From assembly GCA_030512335.1 (NCBI GenBank), contig JAULSU010000002.1, positions 4,154,001-4,218,000 of the forward strand: 64,000 nt of DNA, read 5' to 3'. The first letter of the stretch is position 1; each line of letters begins with the position of its first letter. Of the stretch, positions 1 through 10,175 are shown piece after piece. The position numbers and the translations under genes were made by a program. Origin of the DNA: Immersiella caudata (Eukaryota; Ascomycota; Sordariomycetes; Sordariales; Lasiosphaeriaceae). Below the pieces are notes generated by a model. That model was not told the DNA's origin. It did no database searches and saw only the letters and a program-made list of their open reading frames with translations.

Positions 1-165
1 TCTGCCACTGATGCTTGGTGTCGAAAGTGGAAATGGTCAGCCAATCGTCACTCTGGACAAACTCGATGAAACGGCGTGCGACCCGACAGCGTGGGAGGAT
101 GCACATGCACCAACACGGACCACTCGCTGCGGGGTGCCAGGTTCTAACGCCTGAAAACTGATGGC

Positions 166-545
166 GGTGCAATTGCAATCGGAACGCTTCGACCCGACAT
201 CGTGCTTTACGATGAACTGGACCCGCGGGCTGAATCTATTTCCGCCATCGTACGGCGTGATCTGTTGCTGCGCCCAGATGTCCTTCTTATTATGGGCACG
301 AGCCTTACAACCCACGGGGTCAAGCGCCTGGTGAAGGACTTGCGAAGGTCATTCACAAACGGGCTGGAAAAGTGGTGTTTGTGAACCTCACAGAGCCAGC
401 TGAGAGCTGGGACGGCGTGATCAATATTTGGGTCGATCGGGACTGCGACGCCTGGGTGCGAGATTTGATCGACCGCCAGCTGGAACTTTGTTCACCAAAG
501 AGGCGGACTGCAAACCCGGAGATTAGCTACACAATAAAACCCTGA
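166..545 (+). pseudogene. Relic of a class I sirtuin (Hst3/Hst4-like deacetylase), C-terminal half
   Basis: The translation carries the C-terminal part of the NAD-binding fold of fungal Hst3/Hst4-like NAD-dependent histone deacetylases: a TLRPDIVLYDELDP stretch, then PDVLLIMGTSL, then after a frame change GKVVFVNLTEPAES and DCDAWVRDL. The first two blocks are in a different frame from the last two, and the switch lies near 335-350, where loss of one base would explain it. A possible trace of the zinc-binding part (CRKWKWSANR) lies further upstream but is interrupted by stops. The N-terminal catalytic half is missing from the window or lies left of it. Family members remove H3K56 acetylation in the nucleus. 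This copy cannot make that protein. The family call is from memory of its motifs. Confidence 0.6.
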
Positions 546-625
546 CCATAAGCTCTGGAATGCTCACCACCGTAGACGCGGAATACTCAACGCCGACATT
601 CACTCCCATTCGCATCTTTCTAGCT

Positions 626-1255
626 TCACCAGCCTCGTGCGTGATAGCCAGTATCACCGAAGTCCAGTCCGTCGTCAACGTTGTTTCTTTCGTTCATGTA
701 TGGCCTCTCCGGGTGCTGCTTTAGGTTTGCAACGTCGTGCGATGTGTGGCGACGCTTGAGGACTGCGTTGGCTGTCAGCTGAGACCGCTCCGACAGGAGT
801 TGCTGGCGGAGAGACTTGGTAAGCTCGGCGGCGAGCATATTGCGACGCGTCGTCCTCGGGGAGAGCGCGGCCTGGTGGTTCATGCCTGTGGTAGTTATGT
901 CAATAGGCTGCGCAGATGCTCGAGGGACTTCGTTGGTAGGGCGCATAGGTGACGCGCGTGTGCACCGCTTCATCACGAGTGCCTTATCCGAGTCGTTAGG
1001 GTAGTTGACTACTGGGCTGTTGAGCGTGGCGTGAGGGTGAGGCAGCGTGGAGGTCGACTGAGACGCGTTGTTACCAAGTCTCTGTCCACGATTGCCTTGC
1101 GCAAGCATCAGGGTGATGAGAGATCGTCGGGAGGTGAGTTCAGGCTTTATGCGTTGAACCTTGAACTCGTGGTTCACACTATGGCCGCTGTCCCCCAATG
1201 AGCTTTCCAAGTCGGACGAGTCGTCATCATCGTCAATGGCACTCTCGTAACATGG
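626..1255 (-). pseudogene. C-terminal fragment of a DUF3295 (AreA GATA-like domain) protein
   Basis: The minus-strand frame is open from an in-frame stop at 1256-1258 down to 626. It has the features I know from the C-terminal region of fungal DUF3295 proteins: an acidic CYESAIDDDDDSSD stretch, TSRRSLITLML, SPRTTRRNMLAAELTKSLRQ, ANAVLKRRHTSHDVANLKQ, and a terminal HARGW before the stop. The amino-terminal two-thirds of such proteins is not recognisable upstream, so I call a 5'-truncated relic, although a missed exon is possible. The family has no established biochemical role beyond a name linking it to nitrogen regulation. It is convergent with the sirtuin relic 80 bp away. Confidence 0.6.
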
Positions 1256-1801
1256 TTAGGATCGGGTTGCTCGCCATCGCGAACGACGTGATTGCCCAAC
1301 AAAAGCCCAAGTTGACAGTTGTATCTACAGGCTGCCGAGATTCCATTGAAGACTTTTCTCTCGCAAGGCGGCTCCTTGTTGAACCGGACCGCTCGGGGTT
1401 TTTTGCTCAGGTGTCTTGAGACTGGGTGACTCGATGGCAGGGCTTAATTTGGCCAAGCCCCTTACTGCGCGCTGGGAAGGACTGCTCGCGGCGGGAGCTC
1501 TGGTGACCTGGACACTGGATGCGGAATCGATCCTCTGTGTGGGCTTCGGGTTGATTGTGCGTGTCTAAGTGACTCTCGCGATCATTTATTCTTGGAGAGA
1601 CATGAAGCCGATGTGAGGCCCAATATGCGGTCAAATGGCTGTCAATTAGACAGTCAGATTCCCCCTGTCCGTACCAGTGGGCGTGTCAGCATGGGCCTGG
1701 AACGTGATGTTACTGTTGACGGGAAGGACCCCGTGGGGGTGATATTGATCGCGAATAAGGCATTGGCTCGTGACAGTAAGGATGCATTCTCCAACCCTCC
1801 C
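1256..1801. other. Non-coding stretch
   Basis: Only short unconvincing open frames occur here. I see no repeat, RNA gene or recognisable protein fragment. It may hold the decayed 5' part of the DUF3295 gene. Confidence 0.4.
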
Positions 1802-2399
1802 CTAGGTGACTGGTAGAATCCCGCTTCCCTTCGCTGGCCGGTTGGCACCTATTACAAGACTCTCTCTCAAGTCCGGCAAGGAGCAGGTTTGACCGTCAGA
1901 AGTTAGGAGGTTTATCGGGAAGAGGCTTTGCTCATCGACATCTGTACAAAGAAGCCTTACAGCTCTCACTGCCTCGATCCCGTGGTGATCACTGAGCATG
2001 TTTGCCGTCATGGTAGAGTCTTGTTGAATGTAGTTCCGGGCAGAGAAGCCATTCTCGGGGATCGTCAGTCCCTGGGTGGTGTCAGTCTCCCAACGACTCT
2101 TAATCAACAGCTCTGCATACCTCCTCAATGAATGTCGTTTCGCACTCGGGTACGGAACCGTTCTTGGTGTGGTCTGCCATCGTGAGATTCGGACTGTTGA
2201 GTTCTGGTAGGCCACTTACCCTGAACGGTAAATGGAACAGCAGCCCCAGGAATTTTATTGTGGAAAAAGCGAGCTGAACCAATTCAGCGGGCAAAGTAGA
2301 CGTGCCAACGACGCCTGCCTTCTGGGCAGGCGGCGCGGCAGCAGCCAACCCGTCTTCGATAGGGGCTTGGTCTTGCAGCGCCAAGTCCAGGGCAAGAAG
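1802..2399 (-). CDS. Possible two-exon hypothetical gene containing the left copy of the 251-bp duplicated block
   Basis: An open frame runs from about 2399 to a GTAAGT donor at 2219; a 46-nt intron (2174-2219) ends in GGCAG; the next exon continues in frame to a stop at 1802. The spliced product would contain IKFLGLLFHLPFR before the junction and RYAELLIKSRWETDTTQG after it. There is no good ATG before the first exon, whose first candidate codon is TTG, so the 5' end is probably elsewhere or lost. I do not recognise the product. The part from 2009 to 2259 is identical, inverted, to 12279-12529. Confidence 0.35.
2009..2259 (-). repeat. 251-bp inverted duplicate, left copy
   Basis: Base-by-base reading gives a perfect reverse-complement match to 12279-12529. 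The outer end falls on an ATG (reading minus), after which the two copies diverge. The inner end lies at an AATAAAATTCCT string. I see no target-site duplication at either edge. Confidence 0.95.
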
Positions 2400-2886
2400 G
2401 TGGGTGAATCTTTAAAGCCACCATCCCAGAAAAAGGGCCGATCCAGGGGGTGCAGCCAACCAAGGAGGTTCGCGGCAAAGGAGGTCGTTGTTGATGAGAG
2501 CCGGCCACAACCTGTAAGTTTCAGGTTCTGGGAAGAAGGTGAAGGAGACGTCGCGAATCCATGCTCGCTCACAGCAAGGGCGACCTTGGGGTCGTCGGTG
2601 GCGCTTGATGCTGATATCGTCCGGGAAGCTGCTTTCGGACCCCACCAGACCCGAAGCAGCAGGATCAGTGAACGTCGTATGAGTACCTCTTTTTCAAATC
2701 TTCGAGTAGTCCCGCCCGAGATAAACAAGATCGAGAAGAGCAGAAGGCTACTCCAGGTAAGAGGGATAGGGCCTGTAGCAGGAAAAAATAAGCGACCCGC
2801 ACTGCGCGGTCCTCCTCCTCCCCATCCCCAGTCACTTCACCCCTCATAGCAACAACAATACGTCTAGACAGCAAGATGCCATCTTC

Positions 2887-3369
2887 ACTGTCTAGTGCTG
2901 TCTCTTGGGATGTCGTGTTACCCGCCGCCCAGCGGGACAGCCCAGCAGAGCCAGCTTGCCACTGTCTATCAGCGAGTAGCACGGTGACTACAGCGGCGTA
3001 GGCGGGGCCTCACAGCTCCGAGAGCGCCAGCAACCCGGAAAGATGGCCCTGCCGCCATCTCTGGAGCACCTCGGCTTCGGCGTTCTAGTCCAGGCGGATG
3101 TGTGCTACTCGGCATGAGAGTCATCCATCTTCCGACGTCACTTTATTAGCGCCCATGTATCCGAGTTCTCGAACGCCTAGTCCTGCATGGAGGGGAATAT
3201 CCCAGAGCCACGGTCGAAGAGAAGATCGCAAAGCTCAATCCTGCGGCAGTCACCATCACCATCCCTCGGCCCTTCCGCCTGAAGACCTCGCGAGGATCCG
3301 ACCTAGGCCCAGAGCAGGAGTAACTGGTAATGAGAACATAGAGCTCTTTGGATGTCTGAATGCTCTAAG
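2887..3369. repeat. Degenerate tandem duplication, copy A
   Basis: This aligns with 3374-3723 at an offset of 487 bp. Shared strings include TGTCTAGTGC near the start, CAGCAGAGCCAGC, AACGAGTAGCACGG-like and CATCTTCCGACGTCAC in the middle, and GAGCTCTTTGGATG near the end. Copy A has about 140 extra bases (near 3138-3280). The differences are mostly substitutions. No coding function is evident. Confidence 0.75.
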
Positions 3370-3373
3370 CTTT

Positions 3374-3723
3374 ACTGTCTAGTGCGGTCTCTCCCACCGT
3401 CCAGCGGAACGACCAGCAGAGCCAGCCTGGCACCGTCCATCAACGAGTAGCACGGCGACAACAGCGGCGTAAGCGGGGCCCCACAGCACTCTCCGAAAGC
3501 GCCAGCAGCCTGGAGAGATGGCTCCGCCGCCATCTTTGCTCTGGAGCGGCAAGACCGATCACCCCGGCTTCGGCGTTCTTGGCCCAGGTGGAGGCGTGCT
3601 CCTCGGCACAAGATTCATCCATCTTCCGACGTCACGCTGAGGGATCCGACCTGGGCCCTAAGCAGGAATTGACTGGCAACGAGAACATGGAGCTCTTTGG
3701 ATGCAATCTGAATGCTCTTGGGG
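3374..3723. repeat. Degenerate tandem duplication, copy B
   Basis: This is the second copy of the unit at 2887-3369, lacking a block of about 140 bp. It is followed within 25 bp by the dispersed element at 3745. Confidence 0.75.
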
Positions 3724-3744
3724 CGGGAGACATCACACGGTTGA

Positions 3745-3794
3745 GTGCCGTCTTGGCGCATCCCCGCGGGGTTCTGATGTTTACTTTGCCCCTG
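3745..3794 (+). repeat. Fragment of dispersed repeat R1
   Basis: It shares TGCCGTCTTGGC and GGTTCTGATGTTTACTTTGC with 19130-19231, and with the reverse complement of 33074-33180. Only the left part of the element is present. Confidence 0.65.
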
Positions 3795-5126
3795 AACCCG
3801 TTTGACTTTCTCCTACTGCAAACACACCCAGGCACAGCGCAAGCCTCTGATCTCTTTTTACTGCCTATTTATATACAGGTCGAGGGTCATAACGTGGCTC
3901 CCTGCGCTTCTATTTCCCACCTCGTGAGGCTGAGGTCAGAGCAACTGTCCCATCCTGCGGAGGGAGCGAGGTCGGAGCTGCCGCTGATGTCGCGCGACGG
4001 CGAGTCTCTGCTTCTTTGGGGGGCTGCTTCCATGGCGACGCTCAGAGAACTTCTCTTAGTGCCCTCCTTATCTGCCGCAGTGAGGTAACCGGTACCCATA
4101 GTCGAAGAAACCGTAGCATGTGGCCAGGCCGGTATCGCCCACTACAACCGCTTGCACAACCTTCACGACCGCCACAACTCCCATGGCCTCCGCAGCTTCC
4201 ACAACTCCCACAGCTTCCACAGCCGCCATGCCTCATGCTCTAAAAGTGGTACCACGCTAAGCGAATATTGAGCAATATACGGCCAGGAGCACACTGCTGC
4301 GACAATCGAGAACGCACCCACCAGACACCTGGGGCTGGGGCGGATTTCTGGGTGCATTAGCGGCAAAGATTCCTGGGACAAGCAGCCACACCTGCTAACT
4401 AGCAGTGACCGGACATATACCAGGTACCCGCGTGGGTGGAGGGTCGGAGAATGCCAATCGTGGAGGTCCTGCAGACACCCATGTTCTGCATAGATGGATG
4501 AGGCAAGGGCCATCGATGGCCAGAAGGCACGCACGATCACAAGGCCAAGCTTAAGAGACATCTGGATCGAGATCTGCCCGGCTGGACAAGAAGAACGCCC
4601 TCATCGACCCTAAACCCTCAACCCTCAACCCTGAAAGCCATCACGACCTCCCACGTGCTGGAAAGAATGGGTTGGCTGCTCCCGCTGCCTCAGGGTCCTA
4701 CCCACCGCTGCCATGTTCTCTGTCACAGGGCAACCTTTGCGAAACCGCATACATCGCAGATAGAGTGAACTGAAAACAAAGAGGAAATATATTATTCGCA
4801 ACGAATTTGCACGTTCAGTCTAACTGGGGTAGTTCAGCAACCTTCCATGCCTATCAATGACGTCCAATCTGTTCAGCGGGTATTCTCCAACCCGTCTCGT
4901 ACACGAGAGGAATCTCCAATTTTTGCAAGCTGCATGCGGCACTTTCCCGTTGTACCGCTACTAGTCGTCAGATAGTACATGCTTGCGCCTCCACGATTAT
5001 CCACGCCGTCATCGCATCGTTGAAGTCTCGCGGCTGCGGCTGCCAGTTCCACACCCTTACCAAAGTGGAGCGGGAGTGGCCGCTAACATTTATAAACATG
5101 AGCCCGGACTCGGTCCTGGCGAGGAT
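3795..5126. other. Non-coding stretch with simple-sequence segments
   Basis: A 9-bp-periodic tract rich in CCACAACTC/CCACAGCTT lies at about 4155-4230. A telomere-like CCCTAAACCCTCAACCCTC run lies near 4610-4630. No gene is supported; the longer open frames over these tracts look like by-products of the periodicity. Confidence 0.5.
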
Positions 5127-6288
5127 CTAAGCCTTGACGGTGAGCTGGCTGCCGGCCACGCCGTTGGGACTGGCATTTGTGATAACCTTCGCTACAGCGA
5201 GGTTGCCTTCCTTGATATCGCTCCGATGGCTGTGGACGGTAGCGGCGTCCACGAGATTCGTCCTCGGCGGCCTTGAGAGCTTCTGGATCTTCGCGCTTCA
5301 CCCGCTCCAGTTCGCGGTCGGCGAGCGCCATGGTCTCGGTCATACGGCGAGAGATCTTCTCTAATTCCTCGGCGCAGTCACCATATTTCAAGACCTGATG
5401 CGCCGCGTGCTCGCTCGTGCTCTGCACGTCCTCCAGCCCCTTATCGAGGTCGTCGTATATATCCTTCTCGAGTGGGTTGAATCCGGGAGGGCCCATACCA
5501 CCCCGGCCATGCGCGTCAGTGATGCCCACTCGCGAGTGCTTTGAGCGCCAAAGAGCAGCTTTCGTCATGAGTAGGCCTGGTGATTGCCTCGCGCTCATGC
5601 ATCGCAAGCTGGGTATTTTCTCTTCCGCTTCATCCTCCGTGACAGTTGATGCTGCTTCGAGCGGAGCGATGAAGCCGTCTGCAGGGCTGGGTGTGCTGGG
5701 CTGCGATTCCTCCTCATCGGGCATCTCCAGTTCGGCCAGCCGCTTAATCTGCGCCACGTTGGCGGCCATCTTCACTTTTCGCATCATGTTACGGCACTCT
5801 CTGACGAACTTTACAAGCTCCTCGAAGGAGTGCTGTACGTAGCTGTCGTAGTAAACTCGCTTGGATGCGGCTCCCTCGGCACTGACGACTGAGATGGAAC
5901 GCTTTCGCTTGCGTACCACCGCGCGTGCCCGAGCCTGCCCAGCTGCGCGAGCTTGGCTTGTTTGTCGTGCAATGGTTGATGGGGATTGAGGTTCTGATGG
6001 GGTACCCGGCGCGGGCTGTTCACCGACGGCGGGAGGCGCTGTGGTAATTATCGGGGCCACCTCTGGTTGCGGAGTAGCCGGATGTGCTTCTGGCTCATCT
6101 CGCGGCCTGAGAGACTCTTGAGATCCCCTGAGTGACCTGGTTGCAGATGGGACGCCCGGGTCAGATTGTGATTGCGGCTTTGCCAGCTGGGCCAAATCAT
6201 TTTGACGTTGTGCGATTTGGCCATCGAGGTCCTTGAGGCGCTTGAGCCAGCCGGGTATGTTCGCCACGAGGTGTTTGAGTGCTTCCAT
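5127..6288 (-). CDS. Hypothetical Sordariomycete protein with coiled coil; C-terminus frameshifted
   Basis: The frame starts at ATG 6288 with MEALKHLVANIPGWLKRL, a beginning I know from a common uncharacterised family in this class. A heptad-like QIAQRQNDLAQL segment follows, then Pro/Ser-rich linkers, a basic RKRKRS cluster near residue 130 (a possible nuclear signal), a YYDSYVQHSFEELVKFVRECRNMMRK block and LDKGLEDVQSTSEHAAHQVL. Near 5250 the original frame turns Arg/Gln-rich, while the next frame gives SDIKEGNLAVAKVI and ends in LTVKA at 5127. A one-base indel therefore seems likely; unshifted, the frame would end at 5083. A leader intron (about 6301-6350, GTAAGT to CCAG) seems to precede the start. 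Function is unknown. Confidence 0.65.
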
Positions 6289-6951
6289 TGTTTCCGAGCC
6301 TGGAGGTATAACGTATTAGTGGATGTTACATCTTGTCACGGATTCGACTTACCAAGTATGTAGGTTGGGCAGTTCCATTCCTCGTGGATTGCGGTCAAGA
6401 GAGTAAGTGCGTGAAAGAAATGGGCACAAAGAGAGGATGCTGCAACAAAAGCAGAAAGAAGAATTGAGAGGTCCACATCGTTGCCCTTGGCATTAGATAA
6501 ATGGGTGGCTTGTGAGAAAGGGGCAGAAACCGTGGACTTGATGGACAGCTACCACCGTTCTGAACTTGGCCATTCTGGCGACAGGTGAACTCCCATCCTT
6601 GGATGTCGGCCCCTGCTTAGGTCAGCCAAGCGATAGCATCGTATCGTGTGCTCGTCTGCGTTGCCGTCGTAATTCCATGAGACAAGTCGTTTGACGTTGG
6701 CGGCATTTGTTGGTAGATGATGCCCAGAGTGGGCTGTGGGGTGGACAAGATGCATGAGGCGCAAAGTTTCCGTGCACAGGGAACCACAATCTGCCGAAGG
6801 CAACAAGGTCAGGTTGCGGCACAGAATCACAAAACTGTCATTGCGTGATCTCTACCTTGCTATCTCCATCATTCCGGCCTTCCACCAACGGCACGATACG
6901 AGGATAGAAGGGACCATTGGCATCAGCAGCATTGGGGCCAGTGCAATATAT
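6289..6951. other. Non-coding stretch, probable promoter and leader of the minus-strand gene ending at 5127
   Basis: No supported gene. A probable 5'-leader intron lies at about 6301-6350 on the minus strand. Confidence 0.4.
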
Positions 6952-7342
6952 CTATCTGTCCTTTTCTCTGTCGCTGTCTATGCCCTTTTCGTTGTGGCTG
7001 TCCGTGTCCTTCTCGCCTACTCGCTGTCCGTCATCCTCCTTGTTGTGGCTTTTCTCGAGTCCTCGCTCATTGGAAGGGCGTAGCGCAGTGCCGAGGCGTT
7101 CGGAGAAGTCATCGAGGCGATCAAGAATACGATCGATAGAGTTGAGCACAGGGGTGAGAAGCCAGCCATCGACCAAGCTGTAAATCAGACCGAGAGTTTC
7201 CCTTGCACCCTCACTAAACATATTAGTTACTGGGGAAGAGGAAGGTACTAGGGACTAACATGGATACAGGCGTCACACTCCCGTATGAACCCGGAGGGAA
7301 GGTTGAAAACAGCGGAGAAGACTCTCGCTCGCCGGACGTCAT
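6952..7342 (-). CDS. Small 114-residue hypothetical protein, two exons
   Basis: Exon 1 (7342-7260) begins MTSGERESSPLF and ends in phase 2 at a GTTAGT donor. The 46-nt intron (7214-7259) has a TAACTAAT branch site and ends in TTTAG. Exon 2 (7213-6952) then continues in frame, for 345 nt in all. The product has a Pro/Ser-rich start, a central amphipathic part (TLGLIYSLVDGWLLTPVLNS, then LDRLDDFSERLG) and a very hydrophilic Lys/Glu/Asp tail. I do not recognise it. The well-formed intron joining two compatible frames is the main evidence that it is real. Confidence 0.6.
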
Positions 7343-7651
7343 GGTTTGGCAAGATCTGTGCTGTGAGAGAAGTGTTCGAACGTACCAAACGGGCGAGGAG
7401 CGGATATTTCATTCATCTCAAATATTGGACTGGGGACAGGCCGAACGCCACCCCCAAGGAAACCCAAGGGCTGCCCTGCAACCGGCGATGCACGACAGCA
7501 GCGCGGCAGACAAGTGATGGTGGTGCATTGCAGAATCCAAGGGTCCTGCTGAGCTGATAATTGAGGTTTGGGATTATCATTCCACACCTTCTGAGGCCCC
7601 CCCAAGACCTAAAGAGTAGGAACCTGTCCCCATCGAAGCTTGATGTACATG

Positions 7652-8188
7652 CTATTCCCCGCCAGCAACAACTTCCCAAGTATGGATCTCTTGACGTAGC
7701 TGCGCTAGGTCTTCTTCAAACATGCCAACGGCTTCGATCACGAAACCAAATTTGGAGATCATCTCAAAAAAAGACGCAAACAGTAGAAGAGGAATAAATA
7801 AGCAGGATTACCTGAAACCGGGGATGGACTACTCACGAGCTTTGAGTAAGGTAGCTGTGAATATCCTCTGCTCTTTTCCGTTCATCCTCATCCTTTCGAC
7901 TGGTTGTCCATCAAGTTGGATGTAGGGTGCGGCCGCGCCCATCACCCCAAGGCGGCTACGTGCTGATGCTGCAAACGCTGCATGCGAGGCGTCGCACACG
8001 CAGCTGATGTGCGAGAGTTTCCACCTGGCCTCCGGAACTCGTGCATTGACTGCATCCATTCCGAGCGCTTTGCCTGTCGTCGAAGACCTGCGGTCCTTGG
8101 TGGGTCCGCCGGCCGTCATCCTTGCCGATGGGCTTTGACCAGCGATCCTGAACCCTGTCCTATGTACACCCCGGTGCATCCTTCCCAT
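7652..8188 (-). CDS. Possible hypothetical gene facing the palindromic array
   Basis: One exon-like frame runs from ATG 8188 through DAVNARVPEARWKLSHISCV and MGAAAPYIQLDGQP to a GTGAGT donor at 7836. A second, from 7762 to a stop at 7652, reads MISKFGFVIEAVGMFEEDLA then QLRQEIHTWEVV, after a pyrimidine-rich TTTTTTTGAG. Both look coding, but the donor leaves phase 1 and the second exon wants phase 0, so they do not join cleanly. Either a boundary is misplaced or the gene is broken. The start codon lies about 30 bp from the palindromic array, divergent from the gene at 8790. Confidence 0.35.
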
Positions 8189-8220
8189 CCACTTACCCTT
8201 GCAACTCCGCTTCCCACAGC

Positions 8221-8730
8221 CACTGTGGGAAGCAGTCCATTTTCCCACCGCCTTGTGGGAAGCGGTCCACTTTCCCACCACCCTGTGGGAAGCAGCCCAT
8301 TTTCCCACCACCCTGTGGGAATCAGTCCATTTTCCCACAACCCTGTGGGAAGCAGCCCATTTTCCCACAACCCTGTGGGAAGCAGCCCATTTTCCCACCA
8401 CCCTGTGGGAAGCAGCCCATTTTCCCACCACCCTGTGGGAAGCAGTCCATTTTCCCACCGTCTTGTGGGAAGCGGTCCATTTTCCCACCACCTTGTGGGA
8501 AGCAGTCTATTTTCCCACCACCCTGTGGGAAGCAGTCCATTTTCCCACCACCCTGTGGGAAGCAGTCCATTTTCCCACCACCCTGTGGGAAGCAGTCCAT
8601 TTTCCCACCACCCTGTGGGAAGCAGTCCATTTTCCCACCGTCTTGTGGGAAGCGGTCCATTTTCCCACCACCTTGTGGGAAGCAGTCTATTTTCCCACCA
8701 CCCTGTGGGAAGCGGTCCATTTTCCCACCG
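8221..8730. repeat. Array of 17 palindromic 30-bp units
   Basis: Each unit holds the arm TGTGGGAA, a spacer of 9-10 bases (GCAGTCCAT or close), then the complementary arm TTTCCCACC or TTTCCCACA. A perfect 7-bp stem (GTGGGAA/TTCCCAC) is therefore possible in every unit. Units are exactly 30 bp and differ by a few substitutions. A pair of variant units at 8461-8520 recurs at 8641-8700, showing a 180-bp higher-order period. Degenerate half-units lie at 8210 and 8733. Frames on both strands stay open through the array, so an open frame here is not evidence of coding. It ends 60 bp before ATG 8790. Confidence 0.97.
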
Positions 8731-8789
8731 CTGTTGTGGGAGCCTCGTCTTCCATCAACAATTCCATTTTCTCATCACTAAATCGCCCA

Positions 8790-10175
8790 ATGCCGTTCAG
8801 CATATCCGCTGGCGCGGAGAAACTTCTCGATGTCACTGAATTCCCCCCCGATCACTCCCCAAATCGTGACTCGCTAGACGCAAATGCAACACTCCGAACT
8901 TGCCTGCTCTTTCTCCGCCTCCAACATCCCGAACTCTGGCCCTCAGATAACACAATCTATTGCGCGCAAAAACTCAGGGATGTGCTCTCTGCCCCGCTGG
9001 TCGAGAAGGATGCCTCCAAGAGTCATATTCTAAAGGTTATTGCTGCGTGCAAGCGAGAGCTCTTCGATGCTGACACCGTCTGGATGGTGGCTTACGCCCA
9101 AGGGGGGAAATTAGCTATCACTGCGCTTCATGTTGTCGTGCCTGGGCATCGAGCCGACTTCTTGGAGCGAATGGACACAATCCACGTCGAAGAGTTAACA
9201 CAGTTGTTCGCGGTCCTAGCCACTATCCCGCCACACAAATCTTTCACCGGATACATCGACCTTGAGATCACCGATCATCAGGTGGACAGTTAGTGGTACC
9301 GGACCTCGGCCTAGGTAACTTGCTAATATATCGTTCCAGGAATCGGAGTCCCTGAACCTGCTGCCCTCTTGACGAGACGGAAGTCCCCTTCCAGCCATGA
9401 AGGTGGTGATCGGGCCAAAAGGAAGAAAGCAAAGATGGGGCAAGGTGGTGATTCTTCGCAACCGCATAAGGAGGCGATCAAGACCCAGGGCTCGGATGGC
9501 AGTAAGTCTTATGGTTCTTCAGACAGCGAGACAGTAGGCTGATGAGCGTTTCACATCCCAGGTTCACGCACCAATGCCGACTGGATCCCATCCGATCCCC
9601 CCAGCATCTCCAACCTTGCCGTACTCCCCGACAACATTGCGCCTCCACATACCCATCCGCAGAGTCCATCCGCCGATAACCACTCACATACCGTCAATGG
9701 AAGTCTAGGCACTTCACTGCCATTGTTGCCGGGTGCTTCTCAATATCCCAACTACCTCGTGGAAGATCCTACAGCTAGGTTCATGGCTATGCGAGATACG
9801 CTTGGGACGAATCCAGGCGTGGTGTTCTGCACAGAAGGCTGGCGTGGACGAGGGACTGTAGGTGAACGTGGAATATTTTGTCATCCCTTCTCTCAAAGTA
9901 TCATTTTGCAACCTTGGGGCCTAGTGCCTCTGCAGATGGTAGAAGGGTTCATGCCCATCGAGAAGAATCAGGACATTTGCATCGAGATATACACTCACCC
10001 TCTGCGTACTTCTTCTCAACCCTTCCCGCCGCAGGGGATCTTCGCTGACGACAGGATCGCTGAGGCAGCGAAATCTATGACGGCTATAGAGTTTTGGGTG
10101 GAACAATCTAAGATTTGCAGGATAACCGTATATGTTGAAAGAGATCATTCCATTTTCGAGAACATCTTCAGGTAG
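8790..10175 (+). CDS. Unrecognised 424-residue protein, three exons
   Basis: Exons are 8790-9288, 9340-9501 and 9562-10175. Donors GTTAGT and GTAAGT, a TGCTAAT branch site and CCAG acceptors give 1275 nt in frame. The upstream frame runs on through the palindromic array, but the first ATG after it (MPFSISAGAEKLL) is the natural start. The N-terminal domain (residues 1-165) is mixed alpha/beta-looking, with ILKVIAACKRELFDADTVWM. A Ser/Pro/Lys-rich linker contains AKRKKAK, a possible nuclear signal. The C-terminal part contains VEGFMPIEKNQDICIEIYTH. A further in-frame 78-nt intron (9858-9935, GTAGGT to GCAG) may be optional; removing it would delete 26 residues. I recognise no family. Confidence 0.65.

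Noticed and set aside
2232..2849. 205-codon plus-strand frame
   Set aside because: It lies antisense to the duplicated block and its exon, and its composition is not protein-like.
4600..4640. Telomere-like CCCTAAACCCTCAACCC run (also a short one near 61495)
   Set aside because: Only two or three imperfect repeats; too short to mark an interstitial telomere.
8199..8760. Long open frames through the palindromic array on both strands
   Set aside because: The 30-bp unit is a multiple of three without stops, so several frames are open automatically. Only the sequence after ATG 8790 behaves like a gene.
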